Origin: DATBFG01 sp036558645
GTDB lineage: Bacteria > Acidobacteriota > Terriglobia > Terriglobales > Acidobacteriaceae
Assembly: GCA_036558645.1 (NCBI GenBank)
Contig: DATBFG010000086.1
Coordinates: forward strand, 124,001 to 188,000
Direction: 5' to 3'
Length of the DNA stretch: 64,000 nt
The notes beneath the pieces are model-generated. The model was not told the DNA's origin and did no database searches. It worked only from the letters and a program-made list of their open reading frames with translations. A program made the translations under genes and the position numbers. Shown in pieces: positions 1 through 7,378 of this stretch (its first letter is position 1; every line of letters starts with the position of its first letter).

Positions 1-483
1 CTCCTTGTATATACGTTTATGAATTTGGGCGCGTTCGCGGTGATTACGTCGTTGCGGCAACGAGACATTATTGGGGATGAGATCGACGATATCGCAGGGC
101 TGTATCAGCGGGCACCGGTGGAAGCGGTGCTGATGCTGGTGTTTTTGCTATCGTTGGCGGGGATTCCGCCACTGGCGGGGTTTTACGGGAAGTACTTCAT
201 CTTCCTGGGACTGATCGAGAGCGAGCACTATGTGCTGGCGGCGTTGGCGGTGCTGTATGCGCTGTTCGGACTGTATTACTACATGAGGATCGCCAATGCG
301 ATGTTCATGCGTGATGCTCTCGACAAAACGCGGTTGCCCATCAGCGCCGGGATGCGAGTTGCGCTGGGTGTGACCGCGTTAGCAACGATAGTTGTCGGCG
401 TTTTCCCGGAGCCGTTTATTCGAGCAGTGAATTGGTCATTGAATATCTCGCAGGGGAATCCGTTGGTGGGGTGGCTGAGATAG
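1..483 (+). CDS. nuoN: NADH-quinone oxidoreductase subunit N, C-terminal part (5' end outside window)
   Basis: The reading frame is open from base 1, so only the last 160 residues are present. They contain several hydrophobic helices and the run LSLAGIPPLAGFYGKYFIF, which is characteristic of the antiporter-like Nuo subunits; the gentle C-terminal helices and the end after a short polar tail fit NuoN better than NuoL or NuoM. The protein is a membrane-arm, proton-pumping subunit of respiratory complex I. No nuo genes follow, so this is probably the end of a nuo operon lying to the left. The N/M/L choice is by motif and by its C-terminal length, not by alignment. Confidence 0.85.
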   Translation, partial: LLVYTFMNLGAFAVITSLRQRDIIGDEIDDIAGLYQRAPVEAVLMLVFLLSLAGIPPLAGFYGKYFIFLGLIESEHYVLAALAVLYALFGLYYYMRIANAMFMRDALDKTRLPISAGMRVALGVTALATIVVGVFPEPFIRAVNWSLNISQGNPLVGWLR

Positions 484-554
484 GGGCTAGTTCTCACCAG
501 TCTACTCACACTGTCGACGTCCACTACAGAGGTGCTAGGAACATTTAGAATCCA

Positions 555-1997
555 CTACGGCCTGACACGGAATTGCTTGTTACTCTTAAGCACACCAGCA
601 CTTGTCGTCACAGTTATGAAACCTTTGGTAGCGCCTGCGGGAACAATTGCAGTTAGAAAAGAATCGCGCAGCACACTGAAGCTGGCTGCAATTCCGTTGA
701 ATGATACGTTTGTTGCGGTGTTAAGGCCTTGACCTAGGATTTGCACGGTGCTACCGACCTCACCGGAATTGGGGAGAAATGCAATGAAGGGCGGTTGGTT
801 CACGGACACACTATAAAAAACTCCACAGTCGGTTGCGACACACCAGGTTAGCTGCCCCACGCCACCATAATAGGTATCTCCATAAAAGACTCCGTTGGTA
901 TGCTGAACGAGGCTAGCAAGAGGTTGGGCTCCACTGGCCATATCAAAACTGTGGATAATGGAGAAATTGCCATTTGCCGTGAGTGTGAATAAGGTTCCAA
1001 ATCCAAGCGGTCCCCAATACCCGTTAGCACCATATAGCTTTCCGCCAGAAAGGAGCAATGTAGAGGTCGGGAATCCGCCATCGGTATCCGACGTCATGCT
1101 ATGGAGAACCGACTGCACCCCTGTTGGAGTTACTTTGAAAACGACCCCAACACCGCCGGCTCCGCCGCTTGTAGTAGTTCCGTAGAAGTTTCCATCATCC
1201 AGTTGAGTGAGCGAACCGTAGGGATGGGAGCCATTCGGATCATCGAAGTTGTACAGAACTGTGAGTGTTCCGGCTGGAGTGATTCGAAAAAATACGCCGC
1301 GAAGATTATTGTTGGTTCCACCGTAACTCGCGGTTCCGTAAAAGCTGCCATCTCTGCCCTCAATCAGCGGGTCTGTTGGGTTCCAGCCATGGGTCTGGTC
1401 GAAATCATACAATTTGGTAAAACGTCCACCCGTGATTTTGTACACAGTCCCGCAACCGGCAGAACAAGGGCCAGTGCCCCCTTCGTATGTCATCCCATAA
1501 AAGTTGCCGTCGCTAGCCTGCATCGGGCTAGAGGTAGGATGCGCGCCATCCGGGCCTGAAAAGTTATGCAGCACGATGAGATTGCCGGCTGGTGAAATTC
1601 TGAAGATCGTACCGTTGTTAGTTGAACCTCCGTAAAACGTGGTTCCATAGAAATTGCCATCTGTTCCTAAAGTTAAGCCGCCTGATGGATATGACCCATG
1701 AGTTCCATCAAAACTGTAAAGAACGGCTAGCTTTCCTGCAGGTGTGATCCGGAATACAGCTCCGAAGCCACCTACGCCTCCAATGGTGCCGGTACTATAA
1801 AGGTTCCCATCCCGACCTTGAGCGATGGTACCTGAATTGCCGGGCCGAGCTGGATCATCACTTCCAGTTCCAAAGTTGTAACGGACTGAAAATCGTTGAG
1901 CGAACGTAGATGGCAGGAAAATGAACAACGGTAAAGCAAGAATTGCGTGAGTAAAGAATCGTCGAATTGCTCTATCTTTGTGTGCAAGATCATTCAT
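555..1997 (-). CDS. Secreted GloVer-repeat protein with C-terminal IPT/TIG domain
   Basis: 480 residues with an N-terminal signal peptide (about residues 12-33, ending near STFAQ). Residues about 40-385 are tandem repeats of roughly 50 residues, each with a core like DGNFYGTTxxGGxxxxGTVFRITPxG followed by LxxLYNFDG; this is the GloVer repeat described in secreted proteins of acidobacteria. Residues about 395-480 form an IPT/TIG immunoglobulin-like domain (PNSGEVGSTVQILGQGL). The ATG follows AGGACCAGT, a reasonable ribosome site. Likely an extracellular or cell-surface propeller-like protein of unknown ligand. A second GloVer protein lies at 3710-4936. Confidence 0.85.
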   Translation of the reverse strand: MNDLAHKDRAIRRFFTHAILALPLFIFLPSTFAQRFSVRYNFGTGSDDPARPGNSGTIAQGRDGNLYSTGTIGGVGGFGAVFRITPAGKLAVLYSFDGTHGSYPSGGLTLGTDGNFYGTTFYGGSTNNGTIFRISPAGNLIVLHNFSGPDGAHPTSSPMQASDGNFYGMTYEGGTGPCSAGCGTVYKITGGRFTKLYDFDQTHGWNPTDPLIEGRDGSFYGTASYGGTNNNLRGVFFRITPAGTLTVLYNFDDPNGSHPYGSLTQLDDGNFYGTTTSGGAGGVGVVFKVTPTGVQSVLHSMTSDTDGGFPTSTLLLSGGKLYGANGYWGPLGFGTLFTLTANGNFSIIHSFDMASGAQPLASLVQHTNGVFYGDTYYGGVGQLTWCVATDCGVFYSVSVNQPPFIAFLPNSGEVGSTVQILGQGLNTATNVSFNGIAASFSVLRDSFLTAIVPAGATKGFITVTTSAGVLKSNKQFRVRP

Positions 1998-2200
1998 ACT
2001 GGTCCTGTTACTAGGTATGCGCCGAGCTTGGCTGTTTGCTACAAAAGGGCGAGATCATAGTTCATTATGATTTGAAGGTCAAGCCAGAAGTAACCCCGTG
2101 ATAGCACCCATTGTAGTTCGCTGAAGGATCATGTTTTTCGCGAACGTAATTACCTTGTGAGGATAGTTCGAAAGACACTCGAATTATACTCGCGATAGCC

Positions 2201-3073
2201 ATGTGTCCAGTGATTGCTGGGAATGCCTATATACCGTCGGCAGGGTATGCCGCGCGGCTGCGGGAAGAATTGAGCTTCCGCGGGCGGGAGTACGGGCTGA
2301 AGCACCGGCTCGTGATGTGCGAGAGCTATGGGCGGGAGCCGGTGGTGTGCTACGAACCATCGGAGGATGGGACAGCGCACGGGAACTTTTTGCGGGAGTC
2401 GTATCGGGCGATTGCGAAGAATTCTGAGTGGCGGAAGCGGCTGGAGAAAGTTCACACCCAGGCGTCGAGCATGTTGCCGCGGCGGGATCGCCGATGGCGC
2501 GAGCTTGATACGTGTAACAGTTCGGATGCGCTGTTGATGAACATTTTCTGTCATCCACGAATATTGAAGTCGCAAGGCGTGCCGGGTTTGCTGGGAGTGC
2601 AGGCCGGAGCGACACCGCAGTTTGGTTATCGGGCTCGGGTGCCGTTCGCAAACGGCAGATTCGATCGAACGGAAGTTGACATGTTGCTGGGCGACCTTCT
2701 GGTTGAGGCGAAGCTGACAGAATCAGATTTTCAAAGCAAGGATGTGGCGGCGGTCGAGTCGTATCGGGATTTCACGGAAGTATTTGATTCGCATGCTCTG
2801 CCGCGTGTTGACAATCGATACTTGTCTTATCAGCTGATCCGCAATGTACTCGCGGCGCACGCGAGCAGGGCGTCGTTTTGTGTGATGGCGGATGAGCGCC
2901 GTCCGGATTTGCGGGAGGCATGGTTCAGTGTAATGAGTGCGGTGAAGCCGGTGGAGTTGCGCTGGCGATGCAAGATGGTTACATGGCAGGAGTTGGCGTG
3001 GGCGCTGCCGGGGAAGCTGCGAAAGTTTTTAGCGGAAAAGTATGGGATTGTTGAAGCGGTCGTTGGTCGTTAG
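2201..3073 (+). CDS. Orphan PD-(D/E)XK-like putative restriction endonuclease
   Basis: 290 residues. The segment FDRTEVDMLLGDLLVEAKL (about 154-172) fits the PD-(D/E)XK nuclease core: acidic residues E158/D160, a beta hairpin, then E169-x-K171. The overall shape resembles the PGN_0703-type putative restriction endonucleases, with a Cys/His-rich N-terminal half (several Cys around 40-115) that could bind metal. No methyltransferase or specificity gene is adjacent, so its target and role are unknown; repair or defence are both possible. The start is the first ATG and has no good ribosome site. The last codons (VVGR-stop) are written by a heptamer repeat array that covers the 3' end. Confidence 0.65.
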   Translation: MCPVIAGNAYIPSAGYAARLREELSFRGREYGLKHRLVMCESYGREPVVCYEPSEDGTAHGNFLRESYRAIAKNSEWRKRLEKVHTQASSMLPRRDRRWRELDTCNSSDALLMNIFCHPRILKSQGVPGLLGVQAGATPQFGYRARVPFANGRFDRTEVDMLLGDLLVEAKLTESDFQSKDVAAVESYRDFTEVFDSHALPRVDNRYLSYQLIRNVLAAHASRASFCVMADERRPDLREAWFSVMSAVKPVELRWRCKMVTWQELAWALPGKLRKFLAEKYGIVEAVVGR

Positions 3074-3085
3074 TCGTTGGTCGTT
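3058..3085 (+). repeat. Heptamer repeat array, four units of GGTCGTT type
   Basis: Four consecutive 7-bp units (GGTCGTT, GGTCGTT, AGTCGTT, GGTCGTT) overlap the last five codons and stop codon of the preceding nuclease-like gene. The same unit recurs between atpB and atpE. Confidence 0.9.
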
Positions 3086-3094
3086 TGGGCAAGA

Positions 3095-3649
3095 TTACTT
3101 TGCAACCTCATATCGCAGACGCACTACGCCATCGGGAAAGGATCGGGCGGAAAGCAAGCGCAGCGGAATATCGCGATGACGAGGCGCGATCAGCGGGATG
3201 CCCTTTCCGATCAAGGTGGGAATGACGTGAATGTCGAACTCATCGATTTGGCCGATATCGAGGAATGAGGCAATCAGTTTTCCTCCACCCATCATCCAGA
3301 TATTTTTGCCGGGCTTTGTGCGCAAGCGGCGGATGAACGTTTTGAGAGGCTCGGTTACGAACGTAGCGCCTGAAGCCACACGTTTGGGCGGTTTCTTCGA
3401 GAAGATGTAGTTGGCGACCTTCGAGTCAAACATGCTGCCCTTGATGCCGTGCTTTTTCTGATAGGCCAGAGCCCAATCGTAGGTCTTGCGACCAAAGAGG
3501 ATCGTATCGATCGTGCGATAGAAAGCGCGCATGCCGTAGTCGATGTTGTCCGGCCGGCGATTGAGCCATTCGACATCGCCGTCCGGGCGTGCGATGAAAC
3601 CGTCGGCGCTGGTGGCGATGTAGACGATGATCTTCCGCTTTGATTTCAC
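3095..3649 (-). CDS. Dihydrofolate-reductase-family (RibD C-terminal-like) reductase
   Basis: 184 residues from a GTG preceded by AGGAAACAGATC; a longer frame reaches back to 3703 but has no better ribosome site. Motifs: IVYIATSADGFIA at the N-terminus, DTILFGRKTYDW (the conserved FGRxTYE-like block), KNIWMMGGGKLIASFL (NADPH-binding GG block) and the C-terminal HVIPTLIGKGIPL. These mark the small DHFR-fold reductases related to the RibD C-terminal domain rather than true FolA. Substrate unknown; cytoplasmic. It converges on the nuclease-like gene and is followed by the GloVer gene on the same strand, with no functional link evident. Confidence 0.85.
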   Translation of the reverse strand: MKSKRKIIVYIATSADGFIARPDGDVEWLNRRPDNIDYGMRAFYRTIDTILFGRKTYDWALAYQKKHGIKGSMFDSKVANYIFSKKPPKRVASGATFVTEPLKTFIRRLRTKPGKNIWMMGGGKLIASFLDIGQIDEFDIHVIPTLIGKGIPLIAPRHRDIPLRLLSARSFPDGVVRLRYEVAK

Positions 3650-3709
3650 GATCTGTTTCCTATTGATAGATAGTATGTTGGGTGAATGCTGCTTTCGTTT
3701 CAATTGGAG

Positions 3710-4936
3710 CTACGGAGCGAGCTGAAACACAGTGCCAAGGTTTGACAGTCCTCCCGAGGAAGTAGTGCCATACAGCGCACGTTGTCCGAGGATCACTCCG
3801 GCGCCCGGACCGGAGGCATCAAAGCCGCCTTTGAACTGGTAAAGCGTGGTCTTCGTCCATGAACCGCCTTGCCGCGGAGACAGCCTAAAAACGGTCCCGG
3901 AGTCGAAGGCACCTCCGCTTGCGGTTACGCCGTAGAGTCGGCCGGATCGGTCGGCGACCAAGCCGTTGAGGGGATACCATCCATCGGCTCCTCCCTTGAA
4001 TTCGTAAAGCGTTGTTGCATTCCAGGAAGTCCCCGGCTGGGTTGGTGGGGTCAGTTGAAAAACTGTACCGTCGTTGGTAGCGCCACCCAAGGCAGTCGTG
4101 CCGTAAAGCGCAGTAGGATGTCCAACGAGTAAGGGACCGACCGCAGCAATAGACTCCAAGCGGTAAAGCACATGCATCGACCATGCGGTTTGGCCCGGTG
4201 ACGGTGGCTGCAGGCGAAAGACAGTGCCGCTATACGTAGTGCCATACACTGCACCGCGACTGTCGAGAACGACGGCTCCGAAGGGATCAAGTCCATCGTT
4301 GGTGCCCTGAAAAGCATGAAGCACGTTCAGGGTCCAGGTCTGTTGTTGTTGCGGTGGCACAAGTTGGAAAATCGTGCCTCCTCCGTAAAGCCCGCCGAAC
4401 AGAGCCGCACCATAGAGATTTCCAGCGGGATCGATGGTCAGATTGCCGAGGCAATATTCGCCATCAAGATCTCCGACGAAATTGTAGAGGACGGTATGAA
4501 TCCACGCAGCGCCGGGGTTGGCGGGTGGGGTCAAGCGGAATACCGTCCCATCGTCGTTCGTTCCGCCGTAGATTGTGGCGCCATACAGGTTTCCGGACTG
4601 GTCGAAAATTACCCCTGTGTTTGGAAAGGCACCGTCGTCCTCGCTCGCAAAACTGTAGATCTGGGTTTCAGTCCATGTGCCGTCTCCGTTCGGAGAGAGT
4701 TCAAAGACCGTACCGCAACCGTCTTGACACGCGCCATTGCCACCGCCGGAGGTAGTGCCGTAGAGGTGTCCATTTGGCCCGGAAACCAGACCGCCGATAG
4801 GTTCAGCGCCGTCGGTTCCACCGGCGAAGCTGTGAAGGATGGTTTCTCTAGCGCCAGCCGCATGGGCTATGCCAAGCAGAATCAGAATAGAGACGATTGC
4901 CTGTGTAATGGTTGTTGCGGATGGAAGGCTTTTCAT
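3710..4936 (-). CDS. Secreted GloVer-repeat protein
   Basis: 408 residues from an ATG preceded by a strong GGAGGTG site; a longer frame reaching 5011 lacks one. The signal peptide (MKSLPSATTITQAIVSILILL..., cleaved near AHAAG) is followed by about seven tandem repeats with the signature GNLYGATxxGGxxxDGTVFRLTPP and a linking strand such as WxxxxLYxFxGxxDG. This is the GloVer family again, but with a different linker spacing from the protein at 555-1997 and without an IPT/TIG domain. Probably an exported beta-propeller with unknown binding function. Confidence 0.85.
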   Translation of the reverse strand: MKSLPSATTITQAIVSILILLGIAHAAGARETILHSFAGGTDGAEPIGGLVSGPNGHLYGTTSGGGNGACQDGCGTVFELSPNGDGTWTETQIYSFASEDDGAFPNTGVIFDQSGNLYGATIYGGTNDDGTVFRLTPPANPGAAWIHTVLYNFVGDLDGEYCLGNLTIDPAGNLYGAALFGGLYGGGTIFQLVPPQQQQTWTLNVLHAFQGTNDGLDPFGAVVLDSRGAVYGTTYSGTVFRLQPPSPGQTAWSMHVLYRLESIAAVGPLLVGHPTALYGTTALGGATNDGTVFQLTPPTQPGTSWNATTLYEFKGGADGWYPLNGLVADRSGRLYGVTASGGAFDSGTVFRLSPRQGGSWTKTTLYQFKGGFDASGPGAGVILGQRALYGTTSSGGLSNLGTVFQLAP

Positions 4937-5079
4937 GAGGGCACCTCCGGTATGCGAATCACACAACCCCATGGGAACCTGCAAGGCCGGGCACTCACAG
5001 AGCGACGGCATTGTACAACGAAGGCTCGCTGGCGAGCACCTTGCCGGTTCGGATCATCTACAATTCACTGCGGAGAGCT

Positions 5080-5304
5080 ATGACTGACGAGGACAATCCG
5101 AAGCAGATTGCGAAGCTGGCGAAGTATTCGGAGATTGGATTCATCATTCCGGCAGCGGTGCTCCTGGGATTTTTTCTCGGGAAGCTATTGGATTACTGGC
5201 TGCACACAAAGTGGATCTATATAGTCGGGCTGATTTTCGGGGCCGTGGTGGGATTCGTGGAGATGATCCGGATGGCAACGGCGTCGTTCAAGGATGAGAA
5301 GTGA
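5080..5304 (+). CDS. atpZ: AtpZ/AtpI-family small membrane protein of the F-ATPase cluster
   Basis: 74 residues, two transmembrane segments (about 18-38 and 45-63) joined by a short loop, with the GxxLGKLLDYWLHT pattern of AtpZ-type proteins. The ATG follows GCGGAGAGCT; an upstream extension to 5011 has no support. AtpZ proteins accompany AtpI and are thought to help c-ring assembly or Mg2+/Ca2+ handling in some F-ATPases. The gene overlaps the next one by a GTGA junction, so the two are translationally coupled. Confidence 0.8.
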   Translation: MTDEDNPKQIAKLAKYSEIGFIIPAAVLLGFFLGKLLDYWLHTKWIYIVGLIFGAVVGFVEMIRMATASFKDEK

Positions 5305-5735
5305 ACCCGGTTGAAATCGACGAGGTGAGTCCAGAGGCGGAGCGATTCTACGCGGGCGCGGTCCGACGGATTGTTCGGACACTGCTCGCGGTTGGCGCTC
5401 TTCTCGCTCCATTTGTGTGGTGGCGGTATGGGTGGACCGCGCTCCTGGGATTTGGTGCCGGGGCGATGGTCTCGTGGATCAATTTTGCATGGCTAGCGCG
5501 AGGAGTGGAGGCGCTGGCGGGACGCATTGTCGACCAGCGAAGTAAGGAACGCGGAGGCGCGGTGGTATTGAGATTCGTGCTTCGCTACGTCTTGGTCGGG
5601 ATTGTCGCCTATGCTATATTCAAGGGTTCTTCTCAGGCGTTTCGGGCCTTTCTGTGCGGGCTGTGCCTGCCTGTCGCGGGGATGCTGGGTGAGGCCGTAT
5701 TTGAGGCGCACGCGGTTTTCCGTCGAGGGCTGTAA
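5301..5735 (+). CDS. atpI: ATP synthase subunit I (AtpI-like)
   Basis: 144 residues starting at a GTG that overlaps the atpZ stop codon. Four hydrophobic helices, with a central soluble loop (ARGVEALAGRIVDQRSKERGG). This layout and the position directly ahead of atpB match AtpI, which assists assembly of the c-ring. Sequence conservation in AtpI is low, so the call rests on topology and context. Confidence 0.75.
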   Translation: MNPVEIDEVSPEAERFYAGAVRRIVRTLLAVGALLAPFVWWRYGWTALLGFGAGAMVSWINFAWLARGVEALAGRIVDQRSKERGGAVVLRFVLRYVLVGIVAYAIFKGSSQAFRAFLCGLCLPVAGMLGEAVFEAHAVFRRGL

Positions 5736-5740
5736 ACCTC

Positions 5741-5756
5741 AGCGACTGAAGTCGCT
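5741..5756. repeat. Short palindromic element (AGCGACT-ga-AGTCGCT)
   Basis: Perfect 7-bp arms around a two-base centre just after the atpI stop codon. It has the same build as the element at 5776 and may form an RNA hairpin that slows decay or transcription. Confidence 0.7.
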
Positions 5757-5775
5757 CTAGTGATGGCGGTCTTAC

Positions 5776-5795
5776 GGCGCAGCTAAAGCTGCGCC
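5776..5795. repeat. REP-like palindrome (GGCGCAGCTAAAGCTGCGCC)
   Basis: Arms GGCGCAGCT and AGCTGCGCC around a two-base centre. It resembles the palindrome at 10257-10276 in layout (8-9 bp arms, TGAAG/TAAAG-like centre), so these look like members of one dispersed element class. No T-tract follows, so it is not a classical terminator. Confidence 0.7.
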
Positions 5796-5836
5796 CTTTC
5801 AAAGAAGAGATTGGCCCCGAGTTTTCAGCGACGACC

Positions 5837-5874
5837 GAGTACGTTCTTAAAGGGCGAGTACGTTCTTAGAGGGA
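5837..5874. repeat. 19-bp tandem direct repeat upstream of atpB
   Basis: Two copies of GAGTACGTTCTTAAAGGGC lie head to tail and differ at one inner base and the last base. They are about 95 bp upstream of the atpB start. They could be an operator pair or simply a recent duplication. Confidence 0.7.
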
Positions 5875-5969
5875 AGGATCGAAGGAAGTCTGGTAACAAT
5901 CTGAAGGCTCATCGTAATCGAGGTTAGTCTTCTCGTTGTGAAAATCTATCTGGGTTTGGAACGGATTGC

Positions 5970-6701
5970 ATGCATCAACTTGCCTTTACAAGAGTGTTGA
6001 ATCAGCTGTTTGCGGGACCGGTGATGGCGCTGTTTCAAATGCTAGGGATTCATTCCGCCCATCCGGAAACGCCGATTACGAACCCGGTTGCGATGCAGAT
6101 CCTGGTCTTCCTGCTGCTGACGTTGTTTTTTATTGGTGTCCGAATGGGGCTTTCGGTGGACCGCCCCGGCGCGCTGCAGCATGTGATGGAGGGAATCGAA
6201 GGCTTCATCGGGGATTTGGGTGATGAGGTAATCGGGCATCACTACCGTCCGTTCGTGCCCTACCTTGTGACGTTGGGGGTGTATATCCTCACGTGCAATT
6301 TGATTGGTCTGGTGCCGGGACTGGAGTCGCCGACGGCGGCACCGATCGTTCCGCTGGGCTGCGCGCTGGTGACATGGTTCTACTATCACATCCAGGGTGT
6401 GCGGGCGAACGGGGTCTTAGGATATTTGAAGCATTTCATGGGACCGGTATGGTGGCTTGCCATACTCATGTTTCCCATTGAGATTTTCAGTCATCTCGCA
6501 CGAGTTTTGTCACTGACCATCCGTCTTTTCGCCAACATGTTCGCCGGCGAAATGGTCACGATGGTGTTCTTCTCGCTTATCCCGATTGGAATTCCAGTGT
6601 TGTTCCAAGGCCTGCACATCGGAGTGGCGTTCATTCAGACATACATCTTCGTGCTGCTAGCGTGCGTGTATCTGGGTGAGGCGACGGCACACGAGCACTA
6701 G
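5970..6701 (+). CDS. atpB: F0F1 ATP synthase subunit a
   Basis: 243 residues, polytopic. The stator arginine block SLTIRLFANMFAGEM corresponds to the conserved LSLRLFGNMxAGE segment carrying the essential Arg of subunit a, and the last helix contains FIQTYIFVLLACVYL with the usual Gln. The GLVPGLESPTA and FFSHLARV-type segments also fit. It forms the proton or sodium half-channels against the c-ring. It lies 234 bp after atpI and 287 bp before atpE, an unusually loose spacing for an F0 operon, with repeats in both gaps. Confidence 0.95.
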   Translation: MHQLAFTRVLNQLFAGPVMALFQMLGIHSAHPETPITNPVAMQILVFLLLTLFFIGVRMGLSVDRPGALQHVMEGIEGFIGDLGDEVIGHHYRPFVPYLVTLGVYILTCNLIGLVPGLESPTAAPIVPLGCALVTWFYYHIQGVRANGVLGYLKHFMGPVWWLAILMFPIEIFSHLARVLSLTIRLFANMFAGEMVTMVFFSLIPIGIPVLFQGLHIGVAFIQTYIFVLLACVYLGEATAHEH

Positions 6702-6705
6702 AAGC

Positions 6706-6735
6706 AGTCGTCGGTCGTCAGTCGTTGGTCGTTGG
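6706..6735 (+). repeat. Heptamer repeat array (GTCGTTG family), forward
   Basis: Units AGTCGTC, GGTCGTC, AGTCGTT and GGTCGTT follow in register directly after the atpB stop codon. The array is repeated in inverted orientation at 6826-6853. Confidence 0.9.
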
Positions 6736-6825
6736 CCAAAAACGAAAATTCGCCAGCCGCCAGTAATCGCGGGCCCTACATAATTTCTTTTTCGCTGTTG
6801 CTAAATGTGCGACGTGCGTGCGGCG

Positions 6826-6853
6826 AACGACTAACGACCAATGAGCAACGACC
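6826..6853 (-). repeat. Heptamer repeat array (GTCGTTG family), inverted
   Basis: Units AACGACT, AACGACC, AATGAGC and AACGACC are the reverse complement of the array at 6706-6735, with about 90 bp between. Transcribed together they could pair as a long imperfect hairpin between atpB and atpE. An additional 8-bp inverted pair (GTAGCTGG at 6862, CCAGCTAC at 6891) lies just downstream. Confidence 0.88.
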
Positions 6854-6988
6854 AGTAGTTTGTAGCTGGGAGTCAGCATGAGTCTGGCGTCCAGCTACCA
6901 GCTACGGCTGGTAGTCCGCATAGCGTGAGGGCGTCTGCACGGTATGGCGTCAACCACCCACTGGCGGTCATTCATAAGGAGAACGAGT

Positions 6989-7303
6989 ATGCGCAAAGTA
7001 GCGATGTTGGTTCTGATGTTGATGATTTGCCTGACGGTGGCCATGCCGGCCTTCGCTCAGGGCGGGGAAGCGGCGGCGCATCCGGCGACCAACTGGGTAG
7101 CCATCACTTCCGGTTTCGCAATGGCGTTGGCTGTCGCACTGGCCGCGTTGGGACAGTCTCGCGTAGGTGCGGCAGCATGCGAGTCGCTGGCGCGCAATCC
7201 TGCAGCGCGTCCGGGAATTCAGCTAGCGCTGATTCTGGGGCTTGCGTTTATTGAGTCACTGGTGCTGTTTACGCTGGTGATCATCTTCGTAAAGGTGGCG
7301 TAA
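6989..7303 (+). CDS. atpE: F0F1 ATP synthase subunit c with N-terminal signal-like extension
   Basis: 104 residues from an ATG preceded by AAGGAG. Residues 1-24 look like a signal peptide (MRKVAML... AFAQGG), so the mature protein would have the usual two-helix hairpin of about 80 residues. The polar loop is ARNPAARPG and the ion-binding carboxylate is E89 in helix 2. Gln56 (helix 1) and Ser90 next to E89 align with Gln32 and Ser66 of the sodium-binding Propionigenium/Ilyobacter c subunit, but the Tyr70 equivalent is Phe. It makes the rotor ring with AtpB. No b, delta or F1 genes follow. Confidence 0.93.
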   Translation: MRKVAMLVLMLMICLTVAMPAFAQGGEAAAHPATNWVAITSGFAMALAVALAALGQSRVGAAACESLARNPAARPGIQLALILGLAFIESLVLFTLVIIFVKVA

Positions 7304-7327
7304 GTCTCCAGTCAGCCTGAAAGAATG

Positions 7328-7365
7328 AAAGCCTCTGCTCGATTTGAGTAGAGGCTTTAGTTTTT
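7328..7365 (+). terminator. Rho-independent terminator after atpE
   Basis: A 13-bp stem (arms 7328-7340 and 7346-7358, one G-U pair) with loop GATTT is followed by TAGTTTTT. It ends the atp cluster, and by symmetry may also serve the converging gene on the minus strand. Confidence 0.88.
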
Positions 7366-7378
7366 GGATGAGGCTGAG

